From NCBI RefSeq assembly GCF_016801865.2, contig NC_068939.1:75771517-75835516 (forward strand): a DNA stretch of 64,000 bases. Direction: 5' to 3'. Numbering within the stretch: the stretch's first letter is position 1; each line of letters opens with the position of its first letter. This DNA is from Culex pipiens pallens. Its lineage: Eukaryota; Arthropoda; Insecta; Diptera; Culicidae. Positions 29,585-42,658 of the stretch are shown in pieces. A program made the position numbers and the translations under genes. The notes beneath the pieces were generated by a model. It searched no databases and was not told the origin of the DNA. It was given only the letters and a program-made list of their open reading frames with translations.

Positions 29585-29814
29585 AGTACTGCTAGAATGT
29601 CTTACATTTCAAGTTTTGCAGATCAAAAATCAAAAAGTGCCTCCTTGGCAAGAAAAAAAACAATAAAAAAAGGAAAAACTTACAGCTAAAATAAGGTAGT
29701 TAAGAATACAACATCACATCTGTGTCAGAATTCACGCTCTCTCTCTCGCTCTCTCTTTAGTCAACGCAAAAATAACTTAATCAATTCAGCTCAGCTAAAT
29801 CTCGCGTGCTAAGT

Positions 29815-32800
29815 TCAGTTGCCCTGCCTTGCGTAAGCCGTAAACCGTGCATAATCCCGAATCATGGTCATCTGGTTCCAGTACTGGTTGGACCAGGTGG
29901 CGTACGTCCGATGGTACGCCCCGGTAGCCCGTTTGCTGACCTTGGGCCGCTTCGCCGGCACTTTCAAGCTTTGCTCGTCGGTTTGAACCGCTGCCGATGA
30001 GGCGGCGGCCGCCGCCGCTTCCCAGTGCTCGTCCCGCTGGTCAAAGAACGACGAGTTGGACGATTCGCTGTCGTACTCGGACGAGTACGAACTGGCGTCC
30101 TCGTTCGCTTCCGTTCCGTCGACGGTGGCGTCCACGATGGGTGGCAGCGCGAGCGGATCCGGGTCGGGTTCGCCTTGGGCGTGGTTCGAGTTGGATTTCA
30201 AGCTGAGAGAGTTGTCGCTACCGTTGGAGACGCTGCCGTCCTGGAAGCGGATTCGCTTGGGACGGTTTTCCTGCGGGACGACCGCTTCTTCGCCTTCGTC
30301 GTCGCCGTCGTGTTCGAAGACGGAACCGTGGTTGGAACCGGCGGTGTTGGAGTTCAGATCGAAGGTGGCCACTTCGTCCTGTTCGATGGCGGCTGCTAGG
30401 GCTGACGGAGGTCGGTTCTGGAGTCGGGATGGGTCCAGGGTTATTCCGCTGGGGACGACGTCCGGGACGGAACCCTTGCGCGAGTTGATGTCGCGGTCGC
30501 TGATCGGATCGTCGTGAACCTCGAGGCTGCACCCGTCGATCGAGAACTGGAACGGACGCTGCAGATGATGTTCGGCTTCGAGTTCCTTCTGTTCCATGAT
30601 CTTCGCAAACAGAGCATCGTTGTTAACCTCCAGCGGGAGACAGTTCGCTTCGGCCGGAACACAAACACCTCCAGCGCCCCCGGACTCGGAAAGCTGACTC
30701 AGCTCGGAGTTGTCCGACGTGGACGAGCTGATCTGGTGAGCCGGTCCAGCACCGCGGATTTCCTGCACGCGAGAATTCGGCGTGGTAAAGTTCGAACCGA
30801 CCTCGACCTTCTTGGTGGCGTTCGAGCTGAACGAACTGTCCGACGAGCACGGCGATTCCGGCGTCGAACAACTGGACGTTGAATCCCGCCGCCCGGAAGC
30901 CGCGTCCAGCGATTCCCCGTCCGAATCGAACTTGTCCATCACGGACGGCGAAAGTTCCTTCTTCTTGCTCAAATCGACAGGTTTATTGTCGGAATCTCCA
31001 AAGCCCAGCTTGTCCATCGCCGCCAGGAACAACTTGTCCGCCACCGCATCTTGCTGCTGCTGCTGCTGCTCGTCGGAACCATTCGCCTCGATGTTGATCG
31101 TTTCATCCTGGTCAACCTTCTCCATAGCTGCTAGGAACATTTCGTTGACCACCTCCGACTCGATGCCGTTGACCTGCTGCTCCGCGGCGGGTTTGACCTC
31201 CTCGAGTTGATCTTCCTCGTCGAACTTTTCCATCGCTGCTAGGAACAGTTTGTCCACCTCGTCGACGGCGGCGGCAGCTGCTTTCGGAGAGGATTCGTCC
31301 TTTTCAGTGATCTCCGGTGAGTCCACCTGAAATAAATTTAAAAATTGAGGTTTAAGATAAAGCTTAGTACGGAGATCGGAAGGAACGCGGTCAACATTTA
31401 AAATTTCACAAAATCAGAAAATTGTAAATTAAAAATTCTTGGTTTCTAAAATTAGAATTCCAAAATTCAATATAGTAAAAATTTCAAAATGAAAGAATTT
31501 TCGGGATTGCCTCAAAAGGGCGAAACTCAAAAGGCAAAATCTCGGAAGGCCGAATTATGTCTTTTGCTCAGGCCGAATGTCTCGAAAGGCAGATTGATTG
31601 TGGAATTCAGAATTTTGTTCATATTTTCACGATTTTCATTGATTATGATGTTCAAAGATACAGTAGAGCAATTCTCTCGCAAAACCGGAAATGGATTTTA
31701 TTTGTATTTTTTGATTTGGCTCAAACTTTGTGGGGGCCTTCCCTGTGACCAAATAAGCTATTTTGTGTCATTGGTTCACCCATACAAGTCTCCATACAAT
31801 TTTGGCTGCTGTCCATACAAAAATGGTGTGTAAATATTCAAACAGCTGTAACTTTTGAGTGAATTTTCTGATCAATTCGGCAAAGTTGTGGGTATTGTTG
31901 AGGACAATTGAGAAAAAAATAGCTACACGGAAAAAAAAATTTGCAGATTTTTTTAACAACTTTTTTTTCACTAAAACTCAATTTCCCAAAATACGTATTT
32001 TTTGATTTTCGAGATTTTTTTATATGTTTTAGGGGACTAAAATCCGCAACTTTTGAGCTATAGAGAAACATGGTCAAAAAATCTGCCGCCAAGTTATGAT
32101 TTTTTGAAAAAATAGTGATTTTTGGAAAAAATCCAAATTTTATGCAAAAACAAATTTGAAATCAATTTTTAATGCAAAATTGAATTTGCAATCGAAAACT
32201 ACTTTACAATTTCGTTTTCAAGATATAGGCACCGAAAGTTTGATTTTAGCAAAATATTTGCAGTTTTTCGATTTTTAAAAATAGTGACCATGAGTGACCA
32301 TTTCTAAAAATATTTTTTTTGAAAAGTTCAGAAAATTTTCTATAAAATTGTTTAAGAGACATTGAAAATTGGACCTCGGGTTGCTGAGATACAGCCGCTT
32401 TAAGAAAAAGAAACACGAAAATTGAAGTTTTCTAAGTCTCACCAAAACAACCCACCATTTTCTAATGTCGATATCTCAGCAACTAATGGTCCGATTTTCA
32501 ATGGTAATACATGAAACATTCGTGAAATTTTTCGATCTTTTCGAAAAAAATATTTTGAAAAAAATTAAATCAAGACTAACATTTTAAAAGGGCCAAACAT
32601 TGAATATTACGCCCATTTAAAATGTTAGTCTTGATTTAATTTTTTCAAAATATTTTTTTCGAAAAGATCGGAAAATTTCACGAATGTTTCATGTGTTAAC
32701 ATTGAAAATCGGACCATTAGTTGCTGAGATATCGACATTAGAAAATGGTGGGTTGTTTTGGTGAGACTTAGAAAACTTCAATTTTCGTGTTTCTTTTTCT

Positions 32801-35800
32801 TAAAGCGGCTGTATCTCAGCAACCCGAGGTCCAATCTTCAATGTCTCTTAAACAATTTTATAGCAAATTTTCTGAACTTTTCAAAAAAAAATATTTTTAG
32901 AAATGGTCGCTCATGGTCACTTTTTTTAAAAATCGAAAAACTGCAAATATTTTGCTAAAATCAAACATTCGGTGCCTATATCTTGAAAACGAAGCCCTTT
33001 ATCAAAAAAATTGTAAAGTAGTTTTCGATTGCAAATTCAATTTTGCATTAAAAATTGATTTCAAATTTGTTTTTGCATAAAATTTGGATTTTTTCCAAAA
33101 ATCACTATTTTTTCAAAAAATTATAACTTGGCGGCAGATTTTTTGACCATGTTTCTCTATAGCTCAAAAGTTGCGGATCTAGTCCCCTAAAACATATCAA
33201 AAAATCTCGAAAATCAAAAAATACGTATTTTGGGAAATTGAGTTTTAGTGAAAAAAAGTTGTTAAAAAAATCTGCAAATTTTTTTTTCCGTGTAGCTATT
33301 TTTTTCTCAATTGTCCTCAACAATACCCACAACTTTGCCGAAGACACCAAATTGATCAGAAAATTCACTCAAAAGTTACAGCTGTTTGAATATTTACATA
33401 CCATTTTTGTATGGACAGCAGCCAAAATTGTATGGAGACTTGTATGGGTGAACCAATGACACAAAATAGCTTATTTGGTCATAGAGAAGGCCCCCACAAA
33501 GTTTGAGTCAAATAAAAAAATACAAAAAATAAAAATGGTCGAAATCGACCGATTTCGTAGAGAGTTGCTCAGTAAACTATCATACTTTGTTCTTTTTTTG
33601 TAATTTTAAGCGAAATAAGTACAAACTGTTTATCTTCACCGACCATGTTGTTACCATGCATACAAGTTAGTAGAGTAAAATGAATTAAAGCATTTTGTAC
33701 AGAACCGGATGGGGCCGGATCACTCTGGCTAGTTCCGGAGCGAATTGAAACCGCGGAGCGTAGAGTTAAAAAACACAAACTTTATTCTGCTGATCGTACA
33801 CAGAACGAACTACTTCCAACGGACTTTTTATTGGGATCTGACTACAATTATACATGTAACATACATGGAGCGCATCGGTGCATTTCGCGCCACCGATCGC
33901 ACAAAGCTGAGAGGGTTAATTCTTCAAAGTGGGACCACAGAGAGTTAGAAATTAGAGAGAATGAGCGACTTCAGAACTGCCACCTAAACAGGCGAGAATT
34001 TACTGCGCGGGGTAGCACCACAGTACATCATTAGTCACCCATTTGCTTTCCTCTTCCAATTCTAAACACATTTCAAAAGTGTTTCAATCTTGTTGTTTAT
34101 TGAATTATGGTGACGATAACCGAAATTTGATCATTTGCCACCAAGTACTTAAATGAATTCAAATTATTGCTATTGATTTTTTGCGGCAAATAAATAAAAT
34201 TTTTATAAAAATTGTTAACAGCAATGCTAGAATGTCACGCCTTCTTTATTTCGAAATAAATTTTTAATACATAACTATGGTTTATAAAAATAATAATAGC
34301 AAAACGCGCCCGAAAAGGCGGAAACGCATTCCAAACTAAGTTTGGAATGCGTTTCTGCCTTTTCGGGCGAGGTTTGCCTTATGAGATTCGGCCTTTTGGG
34401 ATTAGGCCTTATGAGAATTCTGCCTTTCGATTAATTTGGCCTGAGATTCGGCCTTTCGTAGGAGACCCGAATTTTCAAATACAATTCCTAAATTCCAAAT
34501 TCTTAAATGTTGAAATTTTAAAATTCTTAAATGACTCAATTCTTTAATTCTCAAACTCAGTAATCTTTTTATTTTTAATTCGTTGTCTTAGCTCTTAATA
34601 TTCTTTTTTATTTAATTCTTAAACTTTTAAATCCTTATATTTTTAAATCTTAAGCTTTTAAATTCTTAGTTTTTTTAATTCTTAAACACTTAAATTGTTA
34701 AAAAAAAAAACTCTGAAATTCTGAAATTTCTAATTCTCAAACTATAGAATTTTAAATTTTAAATTTCTAAAATTTTGTAGTATTTTTAATTTTAAAATAC
34801 CTAAATTCTTAAATTCTTAAATTTTTAAATTCTTAAATTCTTAAATTCTTAAATTCTTAAGGGTGCACAGCCACAAAGGAAGTTGTTATCTTCTTATTCC
34901 AAAAATGTCAAACTTACGGACCCAATCCTGCAAAAACGGGATTGAAAAATTAGTCAATCTTTGTTGTTAATCACTTAGTAGACTGTACCTTAGGGGATGA
35001 ATAAAAAACATTTCGATAGGACCCGTAGTTTTGATGATACTAAAATGTCTGTAACAAAAATCTGGGTGCAAAAGCTTTGGTTGATGTGCACCGTTAAATT
35101 CTTAAATTCTTGGAAAAAAAATCCAAATCTGAAATTAAAAAAAATAAACTCTGATATTCTTAACTTTTTAAATCTAAGTCTTACATTTTTAAGTTTTTCA
35201 AATTCTAAAAAATCTTCAAACCGTAAATTTTTAAATAAAACAAACTCTGAAATTTACATTTTTAAGTTTTTCAAATTCTAAAATTCTGAATTCTTTAATT
35301 CTTGGAAAAAAATTCTTCAAACCATAAATTTTTGAATAAAACAAACTCTGAAATTTACATTTTAAAGTTTTTCAAATTCTAAAATTCTGAATTCTTAAAT
35401 TCTTGGAAGAAAAAATCTTCAAACCGTAAATTTTTAAATGAAACAAACTCTGAAATTCTTAAATTTCTTAATTTAAAATTCTTAAATTCTTAAAAATCTT
35501 CAAATCTTAAATTCTTAAATTTTCAAAAATTTAAAATTCTTTAAGTCCTTAAAAATTGTAATTCTTAAAAAATCTTGATTTTTGAAATTTGCAGTTTTAA
35601 ACTATCAAATTTTTAAACTTTTTGATTGTAATTTTTTTGAATTTACGGATTTTTTTTTTAATTCCTACAGTTTTATTTAATTCATTACGAAAAAAAATAT
35701 AATTCATAAATTTTTGCATTTAATTTTTTTTAGCTCCAAACATCTTTTCTATTTTTTTTAGTTTCTAATTTTTTGAAATTTGAGGTTTTATGATTTAGTT

Positions 35801-38470
35801 TTTTGAAGTTTTCGATTTTTTTGAAATTTGAATTGTTCTAAAGTATAGATTTTTTTTTTGGTTTTCAAAATGTATTTTTTTGCATTTTCTGAGTTTTGAA
35901 TTATTTTTTTTAATTCAAATTCTTAAAATCTTCAATTCTTTAATTCTGAATTGTTTCGTTCTTGAAAAAATCTTTAAATCTTGAATTTTTGATTTTTAAA
36001 ATTTCTAAACTATCAAATTTCTAATTCTTTTAATTGTAAAATTTTTGAAATTTAGGATTTAATTTTCGTTTAATTCCTGCAATTTTATGTGTATTTGAAT
36101 CATTACATTTTGAAAAATTAGAATTTTATAATGGTTAATTTTGAATGTCTAAATTTATTTTCTTGAATATTTTTTTATCATTCAAATTTCCATTTTTAAA
36201 ATTTTAAGTTTTTTGACTCCTATTTTTTTTATGTTTTAGAATTCTTTTAAATTTGTTGTTTTTTATTTAAAATTTTTCAATTTTTGTTTTTTTTAATGTA
36301 TTTTTGAGAATTGCTGAGTTTCTAAATTATCAAAAAAATTTTTTTTTTAATTTGAATTTTTTATTCCTTTTTTTTAGTTATGAAAAATTATTATTTTTTA
36401 AATTGAGGCTATTTGAAATTTTTAAAATGTTGAATTTTTAAATTCTTAAAATTTTGAATTCTAAAATAGATCTTTGTATTTTTGAGTTTCTAAATTTCTG
36501 GATTTTCAGTTTTATTTTTTACCAGAAAATTGTTTTTTTTGCTGTTTTTTAAATCAGAGCAAAAAAACAAATCCGTCATTTTAACAGGGGGATGGCGTTG
36601 TAATTTTTAGAAAAAAAAATGCGTTCATTAAAGAGAAATTTGAGGATTAGGTCTGGACAACATTTTCTCAGTTTTTCACTCAAATTTGCGTCATTTTACC
36701 CCGAGTTGACCACCCTGAATTTGCCTTACCTTGCTCGTCTCCGGTTGCTCCTCATCCTCGTCCAGCTCGAGCTTCTCCATCGCCGCTAGAAACAGGGCGT
36801 CCGCCGTCGCCGACGGCTTAACAATCCGCTTCAAATCTTCATCACAGACGGTCAGCGTTTCCTGCTGTCTCTCGCCACCCTCCTCAACCTGTTCATCCAT
36901 GGGAATGATTCGTTCGACGAGTTCTTCGTCCTCCGGCTCATCGTCAGCGGCAGTTGCCTCCTTTTTGGGGCTTTGAAGCTTCTCGATCGAGTCCACCTCG
37001 AAGGCGCCGGACGACGTCTTCACCGGTACGTCCAGACTGTCGGTGAGCGTTTCGGCCGAGGCGCGGTCCAGTTCGGTGCGCGAGTCCACCTCGGCGATCG
37101 GTGCTAGACCGCTGTCGCGGATTTCCTGCTCTAGCTTGGAGGCGTAGAATTTCGGGTAGCGCTCGCCGTATTCGTTAAAGTTCCAGAGCTCTTCGAGCTC
37201 CTCTTTGGGCAGTTGATAGACGAACATGTCGTTGCCGCCAATATCGAAAAGGATTTTCCTGAACCGTTCCGTGTCCTTTGCCTTGGCGGTCAGAGTTATT
37301 GCGAGGGACTGAGTGCCGAACCGGCCGCCACGTCCGATGCGGTGCAGGTAGACCATGTTGTCCACCGGAACGTCCACGTTGATGACAAGGTTGACGTTTT
37401 CGGCGTCGATACCGCGTGCGATCACGTCCGTGGCGGAGAGGATGCGGCAGCGGAACTGCTTGAGATTCTCCACCGTTTTGAGGCGAACTCGCTGCTCCTG
37501 GCCACCGCGAATGACCTCCGTTGGCCACCCGATGCGGGTCAGCTGGCTGCTGTACGATTCGGCCTTGGTTTGCGAGTTGGTGAAGAGCAGACACTGGCTG
37601 AAAGGGAGCTTCTTGAAGATCGAGTCCAGCTCGTGGATCTTGGCCATCATCTCCTTGATGTTATCCTTGGCTTCCGGGAGTTCGCGGACGAACTGGCGGA
37701 TACCGTGCAAAACCGGGACTTCCTTCTTCGGGGTCACCCCGATAAACTGCTCCTTCATGTACTTGAGCAGCTCGCGATCGCGATTCTTGTAAAACGTGGC
37801 ACTGCAGACCAACGTCTGCCGCTTCTTCGGCACCGCCTTGATGATCTGGTCCACATCCGACTGCAGCGTTCCAGCGATAAGCGAATCCGCCTCGTCCAGA
37901 ACCAGCATCTTGATGTGACTCATGTTCAGCACGCCACTCTTGATCAGGTGCCAAATCCTCCCCGGCGTCCCCACAACCGCCGTGCAGTTCTGCAGATTCT
38001 TCCGGTCCTGCACTATGTCCAACCCGCCGATAAAGCTCTTCGCCCGGAAATTCGCCATCGAGTACGCAATCCGATTCAACACCTGCTCAATCTGCACCGC
38101 AATCTCCCGCGTCGGCACAACCACCAACGACTGCGGAAACGGCACGTCCGGATTGTGCCCCTCCAAAATCAACACCGAAAAGACCAACGTCTTGCCCGTC
38201 CCGGACTTGGCCTGCACCAGCAAATCTACCGGAAAAAGAAAAATCAATAACCACCCAAAACAATAACAAAACAGAACCCAATTCCGCACCTAGTCCCAGC
38301 TTCCCCAGCGGGATGGCACGTGCCTGGATCGGGGACGGCCGCACAAAGTTGTTCCGCGTCAAGCCCCGGACGACCGCCTCCGACAGGAACATCTGCTCGA
38401 ACCGGAGGCTGGGGTCGAACTCGACGTCCGCGGTGCGCACCCGCTCGTCCTGCAGATTGTGACCGGCCAT
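29815..38470 (-). CDS. Gemin3 / DDX20 DEAD-box RNA helicase (three exons)
   Basis: Exons on the minus strand are 38470-38290, 38225-36730 and 31326-29815, giving 1062 residues; introns are 64 bp and 5403 bp, both GT-AG. The helicase core has motif I AKSGTGKT (66-73), PTRE (98-101), GG (127-128), TPGR (147-150), DEAD (171-174), SAT (202-204), ARGID and HRIGRGGRFG. The Q-motif region is FVRPSPIQARAIPLG in exon 1. The long C-terminal part is acidic and serine-rich, and ends in GAYHRTYATWSNQYWNQM, a tail I associate with insect Gemin3. Gemin3 is a core SMN-complex subunit in spliceosomal snRNP assembly (known). FLAAM(E/D)K occurs at residues 539, 587, 623 and 659. The start at 38470 precedes conserved sequence; an open frame runs 79 codons further up, to 38707, but it looks like 5' UTR. 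Confidence 0.93.
31676..33570. mobile_element. Long foldback element FB2 (GAGCAATTCTCTC ends)
   Basis: The 1895-bp palindrome has ends GAGCAATTCTCTC and AGAGAGTTGCTC and a perfect 4-bp duplication AGTA (31672-31675 and 33571-33574). Arms of about 930 bp pair nearly end to end around 32600-32620 (AAGACTAACATTTTAAAAGG, CCATTTAAAATGTTAGTCTT). It belongs to the same family as FB1. It has no transposase. It sits in DDX20 intron 2. Confidence 0.92.
33575..34480. other. DDX20 intron 2, unassigned
   Basis: No element boundary is clear. A short hairpin occurs at 34303-34369 (CGCCCGAAAAGGCGGAAACG with CGTTTCTGCCTTTTCGGGCG), followed by a series of CGGCCTT words. No gene on either strand. Confidence 0.4.
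34480..36560. repeat. Degenerate AAATTCTT octamer array
   Basis: The plus strand repeats AAATTCTT, perfectly at 34806-34860 and in degenerate form (AATTCTTAAA, TTTTTAAATT, AATTTTTG) over about 2 kb. On the DDX20 strand the unit reads AAGAATTT, the same octamer that fills the last Hsepi intron at 58515-61706. A short foreign piece (34861-35095) interrupts it. Confidence 0.75.
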
Positions 38471-38738
38471 GGCGTGCGGGTTTTTTCGCTTCCTTGTTTT
38501 GGTTTTTTTCGGAACAAAAAACAACAATCTTTTTTCACTTTGGAAGAAAAGGAAAAACGCGTCTGTCGCGTTGCGAGGAAACTTTTGAAGTGCGCGAGCC
38601 GAAGAGTTTGACAGATGCGTGCGAGATGAGAGAATGTTCGTTTCATTTTGAGTGGTGCCTGCACAAATTTGTTTGAGAGAGAGTTCATCCGAAGGGGTAG
38701 GAAACAAGCAAACGCACTGAAGCCGGTTGAAAAGAAGC

Positions 38739-39712
38739 CCCAGTCACGAGAATTTCTGGCTGAATTGGTTCTGCTAGAATCCTGCTAGAATGATTCTAGC
38801 AGGCCTGTTCGAATCCTGTTAGCATTTTGCCAGAATGTTCTAACAGAAAAAATCTGTCGAAAATGACGTCATTTTCGCCAACCTCGTGGTCAATCACATT
38901 TTCCTCGGCCATCTTTCATTTTTTCGGTGCCTTTAGAGTACAAAAGTTCTTTGTATTTCACGAGCAACTTTATTTTTACACAAGGTAAGTTGCTGAAAGT
39001 GGCGCATAGATGGTTAAAAAAATAAGCTATCAATGAAGATTTTAAAAGATTTCTGCACAAAAAAAAGACGGATAGTCCGTAGTCGGGAAACCTTCGGAAG
39101 CTTTTGAGGTTATGTTCTCGGATTGTTTTCCTCCGGCGTAATATTGTCCTGAACCCCCTTGCTAACTTTCCACAATCAAACAAATTGTAATTATTCTGTT
39201 ATCATTTTGTCATAGGTTCTCAACGGAAAATGGCCGGATTGAAGCCCTATAGAAACTCACCACAAAAGGCAGAAACAGGCATGTTGCAGTCATTCAAGGA
39301 CACAAGATAGCAGGAGGTGAAGCTGATGTGTTTTTGTGAAAAGAAATGAAGAAATAAATGAAATCAAAGTTATATTCTGTAATTGTTTTTTTTAATGACA
39401 GTCATCAAGAAGAAAAGAAATCTGACAAAATTCTAGCAGGATTCTAGCAGAAAATTTTGCTAGCTCATTCTAGCAGGATTCTGACACAATTCTAGCAGGA
39501 TGGCCTGTCAGAACAGTTCTAGCAGCATTCTAGCAGGATTCTCACAGAACCGGTTGATTTCGCCGACCTCTGCTAGAACCGGTTATTGCATTTGAGCTAG
39601 AATTCTTTGAGAATTCTCGCGAAGTTCTAGCAGGATGATTGCAGCGTTCTAGTAAGAATACTTTCGCTTTGTTAGAATTCTGTAAGAATCCTGTGAGAAC
39701 GCCGTGACTGGG
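38739..39712. mobile_element. MITE filled with TTCTAGCAGGATTC motifs
   Basis: Terminal repeats are CCCAGTCACG and CGTGACTGGG. The outer parts carry many copies of TTCTAGCAGGATTC or its inverse GAATCCTGCTAGAA (for example 38770, 38795, 39432, 39475, 39520). The centre (38880-39400) is unrelated sequence with no conserved gene. No target duplication was seen. It lies about 270 bp upstream of the DDX20 start, near its promoter. Confidence 0.8.
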
Positions 39713-41925
39713 AGGGGACAAACAAAGCAAAATGGATCATCCCGGAACTTTGAAGAAAGTCGATATCCAAATTTTTACAAACTGCGCAACTCAGCTTATA
39801 TTTAAAATTCAAATTAAAAAAAATATCTTAAAACGGCACCTGTCAAAAAAGTCCATTTGGTTTATTTACCTTTGAATTTAAGTACCGTGGTTTTCTTTTT
39901 TTACAGCTTTAATTCTATATACAATCTTTGGAGAAAAACCACTGGAAAAACCATTCTTCCCTGTCTAAATATTTTTGAAAAATTCAAAGAGCATGCGTTT
40001 CTGGGGACCCCAAACTTTATGCTTTCCCTCGAGTTGAGCCTGCGCAGAAATTTTGAAAGTCAGTGAAATTTGTAGATTTGCTTATTTAAATGCTACTTCG
40101 TTATTGACCAGGACCTTCAAAAATTGCTCCGTGGACCACAGATGAAAAGTAGGAACCATCTCAATTTTCAAAGGTCCCTATCATGCTGGCCAATACCGAC
40201 GCCGGCCACGACCAGTGGTAAGACACGGGGAAGTGGATGGGAATGTTAGCCGATACTTGAGTGATGGAGACCGCTAAATCGGCTGCGTCTCCGACAAAGT
40301 ATCACATGAGTTTTGAGGGGTTGGTAAGATTTAGGATTCACTGTGGTAGGTGATGCGACCATAAGCAATTTGTTTATCGGTTGAAATTTTAAAAAAATCT
40401 TAGGCAGCTGGCTGCGGAAAGATACACGATTGATTATTTAAAAAGTTTTTAAATCGAACTTGTGCCAACCGAGCAGTAGTGCTATGGGATGGACAGTATA
40501 TTTTTACTGTTTGTACTATTTAGATAACGCAAGCAAATTTAAAAAATAATAAATAAAAGACGCTTTACTCTTCATAAAAAGAATAGTTTGATGAGTTAAT
40601 ACTAAAACTGCCACTTGGAATAAATTATTAGGATCCACGAATTTGTACGGAAAGAAAACAGGACTCCGCGTAAAAGATTGTGATGAAATTAAAACAATAA
40701 CTTAAACGAACTAAACCAGCGGCGTGCCTTCCAATCAACAATGATAAAAGAAGGACTTATAAAAAATAAAATATCAAAAAAAAAGGCTAAAAAAACACGA
40801 TGCAGAGTAACCGCGAGGTCCCGCTACTCACAATCAAATCTTATCAGCGGTACAACGAAAATGGAAGAGATGGAAATGCTGGATTTTAAAAGCAAAAAAA
40901 TGAAAATTTGTTTATTGGATCTTTAAAACTCCAGAATAAAAACAAATACCTAATACAAAATCAGAAATTAAGCAAAACAAAAATAACATATGTATGTAAA
41001 CAAATATAATTAACAGTAATTTACAATACCGAAATTTAGGAATAAAAAAAACAAATATTAAAAAATAAATAAATAAAATGCTATATTCTAAAAACAAACG
41101 AACAGCAATTAAAAAAATCAAAATTACAATCACAATATCAATATTAAAAATCGTAATTTAAATACATGAACACTTTATAAATAAAATTTAAAAACATATT
41201 TTAAATTCAAAAATTAGTGTTTGAAAAACTCTAAAACTATTCATACTCGATTTTCCTCATCAAAATTTCACTTCGATTTTTTATCTATCAAAAAAATTGG
41301 GTTTTTGACCAAAAATATGACTCCAAAAATGTTCCAAATTTATCTGATTATCTGTATTTTGATATGGCGGCATTGAAAACTTAGTAATTGAAGAATTTGA
41401 GAATTTAAGATTATATCTAGGTTATCTAGGTTTTTTTTTTCTCAAAATTCATTTTTCCTAAAAAAAGCACTCAACTAGCAAAGGCTTATGAATTGATCTC
41501 AGTTGAAATATTCACCAAATCTCTGAATTGCAAATGTAACATCCTGGAGCAGAATTGTTTTATTCTATTAAAGCACTAATTAAAATTTAAAGAATTTAAT
41601 AGTTTCATTAATGAAAAATTATTAATTTCCAATTTTCTAATTTTGTATCCAGTTTTTTTTAATTTAAAAAAATGTATTTTAGAGTTTTCGAATATTTGTA
41701 TTTTGGTATTTTTGATTTTCACTTAAAATAATTTTCGGAAATTTTAAATTATGATTTTTTTAATGTTTGAATTCTTTAATACTTAAAACACTTATTTAAA
41801 TATTAAAGAATTCAAACATTAATTTTAATGTTTTTTTAATTTTGTCAGTTAGATTTTCTGATTATTTGAATCTTTTTGTTTCCTCCCCAAGAATATAAAG
41901 TATTGTGACGTGATCAACAGCATAT
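39713..41925. other. Intergenic, unassigned, repeat-like
   Basis: The block at 40185-40380 (CCGACGCCGGCCACGACCAG, GTGGTAAGACACGG, then GTAGGTGATGCGACCATAAG) is GC-richer than its surroundings and has the look of a dispersed repeat, but I cannot name it. The rest is AT-rich with no coding match. Confidence 0.35.
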
Positions 41926-41929
41926 CAAG

Positions 41930-42020
41930 GCGAAATGCTTCAATTGTAGTGGTAACTATTCGACGAAGAGGCGGAGCTGCCCGAAACGAGCTATGTTTGT
42001 GATGGGCAACAAAAGTTGAC
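41930..42020 (+). pseudogene. Retrotransposon Gag zinc-knuckle relic
   Basis: The frame reads AKCFNCSGNYSTKRRSCPKR and then AMFV. This matches the last knuckle of the Jockey ORF1 in this window (KCLNCNGEHSSTDRKCPKR, AEFV). It is about 90 bp with no LINE sequence on either side, so only a relic remains. Confidence 0.65.
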
Positions 42021-42046
42021 CAACTGTTTTAATATTTAAGTACCAC

Positions 42047-42486
42047 TGCACTGCCGTTCTACGCTTAATTGTCCCATGTCAGTTTTGGACGATTTTGACT
42101 TCATGACATTTTTAAGTTTAGTCAGATGTGTACTTTAATAAAAACACATAAAATCTGGTACTTTGTTCGGAAACTCATTAAAAACAACACCTAGTCTGTT
42201 TGTCCCATCGTTAAACTTCTACGCATAATTGTCCCACAAAGTATTTTCTTACACGGAATCATTAGTTTTACTAAGCATTATGTATTGTTTATCTGTTGTA
42301 TAGCAAGATAATCACAAATAAGGGTGATAAACTGTTAACTGGGGAGATTAGGGACACATAGGGCGAATAGGAACCCACGGGACGATTATGCGTAGAAACA
42401 CAGAAATCGGTCGAAAAATTTCAATCGCGTTTTTCTCACTTGAACTTTTTTGAACATGGGACAATTATGCATAGAACGGCAGTGCA
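42047..42486. mobile_element. MITE with TGCACTGCCGTTCTACGC ends
   Basis: TGCACTGCCGTTCTACGC at the left is inverted as GCATAGAACGGCAGTGCA at the right, and the pairing goes on through TTAATTGTCCCATGT and ACATGGGACAATTA. Two more internal copies occur (CTTCTACGCATAATTGTCCC near 42217, and GGGACGATTATGCGTAGAAA near 42380). It lies just beyond the poly-A signal of the zinc-finger gene. Confidence 0.85.
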
Positions 42487-42538
42487 AGAAAAACGTGTGA
42501 AAAAAATACAAAGGAGAGGTTATGTAACATTAGAAACT

Positions 42539-42544
42539 TTTATT
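42539..42544 (-). terminator. Poly-A signal of the zinc-finger gene
   Basis: TTTATT on the plus strand is AATAAA on the gene strand, 115 bases after the stop codon at 42659. Confidence 0.5.
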
Positions 42545-42658
42545 TTTAATGCATACGATAAGCTTAACTAGTTTTCAGATAAAGCTTTTATAGTACTACA
42601 CATTTTTGAGGCCTTGAAATTTAAGTCATGTTATTCATAAGTAAAAACAATAAGTTAT

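Noticed and set aside
37213..38250. 345-residue plus-strand open frame
   Set aside because: It is the exact antisense of the DDX20 helicase exon in GC-rich sequence and has no domain.
38471..38707. N-terminal extension of DDX20 by 79 codons
   Set aside because: The frame is open, but the residues are low-complexity and unlike the helicase family, and the ATG at 38470 leads directly into conserved sequence. It is kept as 5' UTR.
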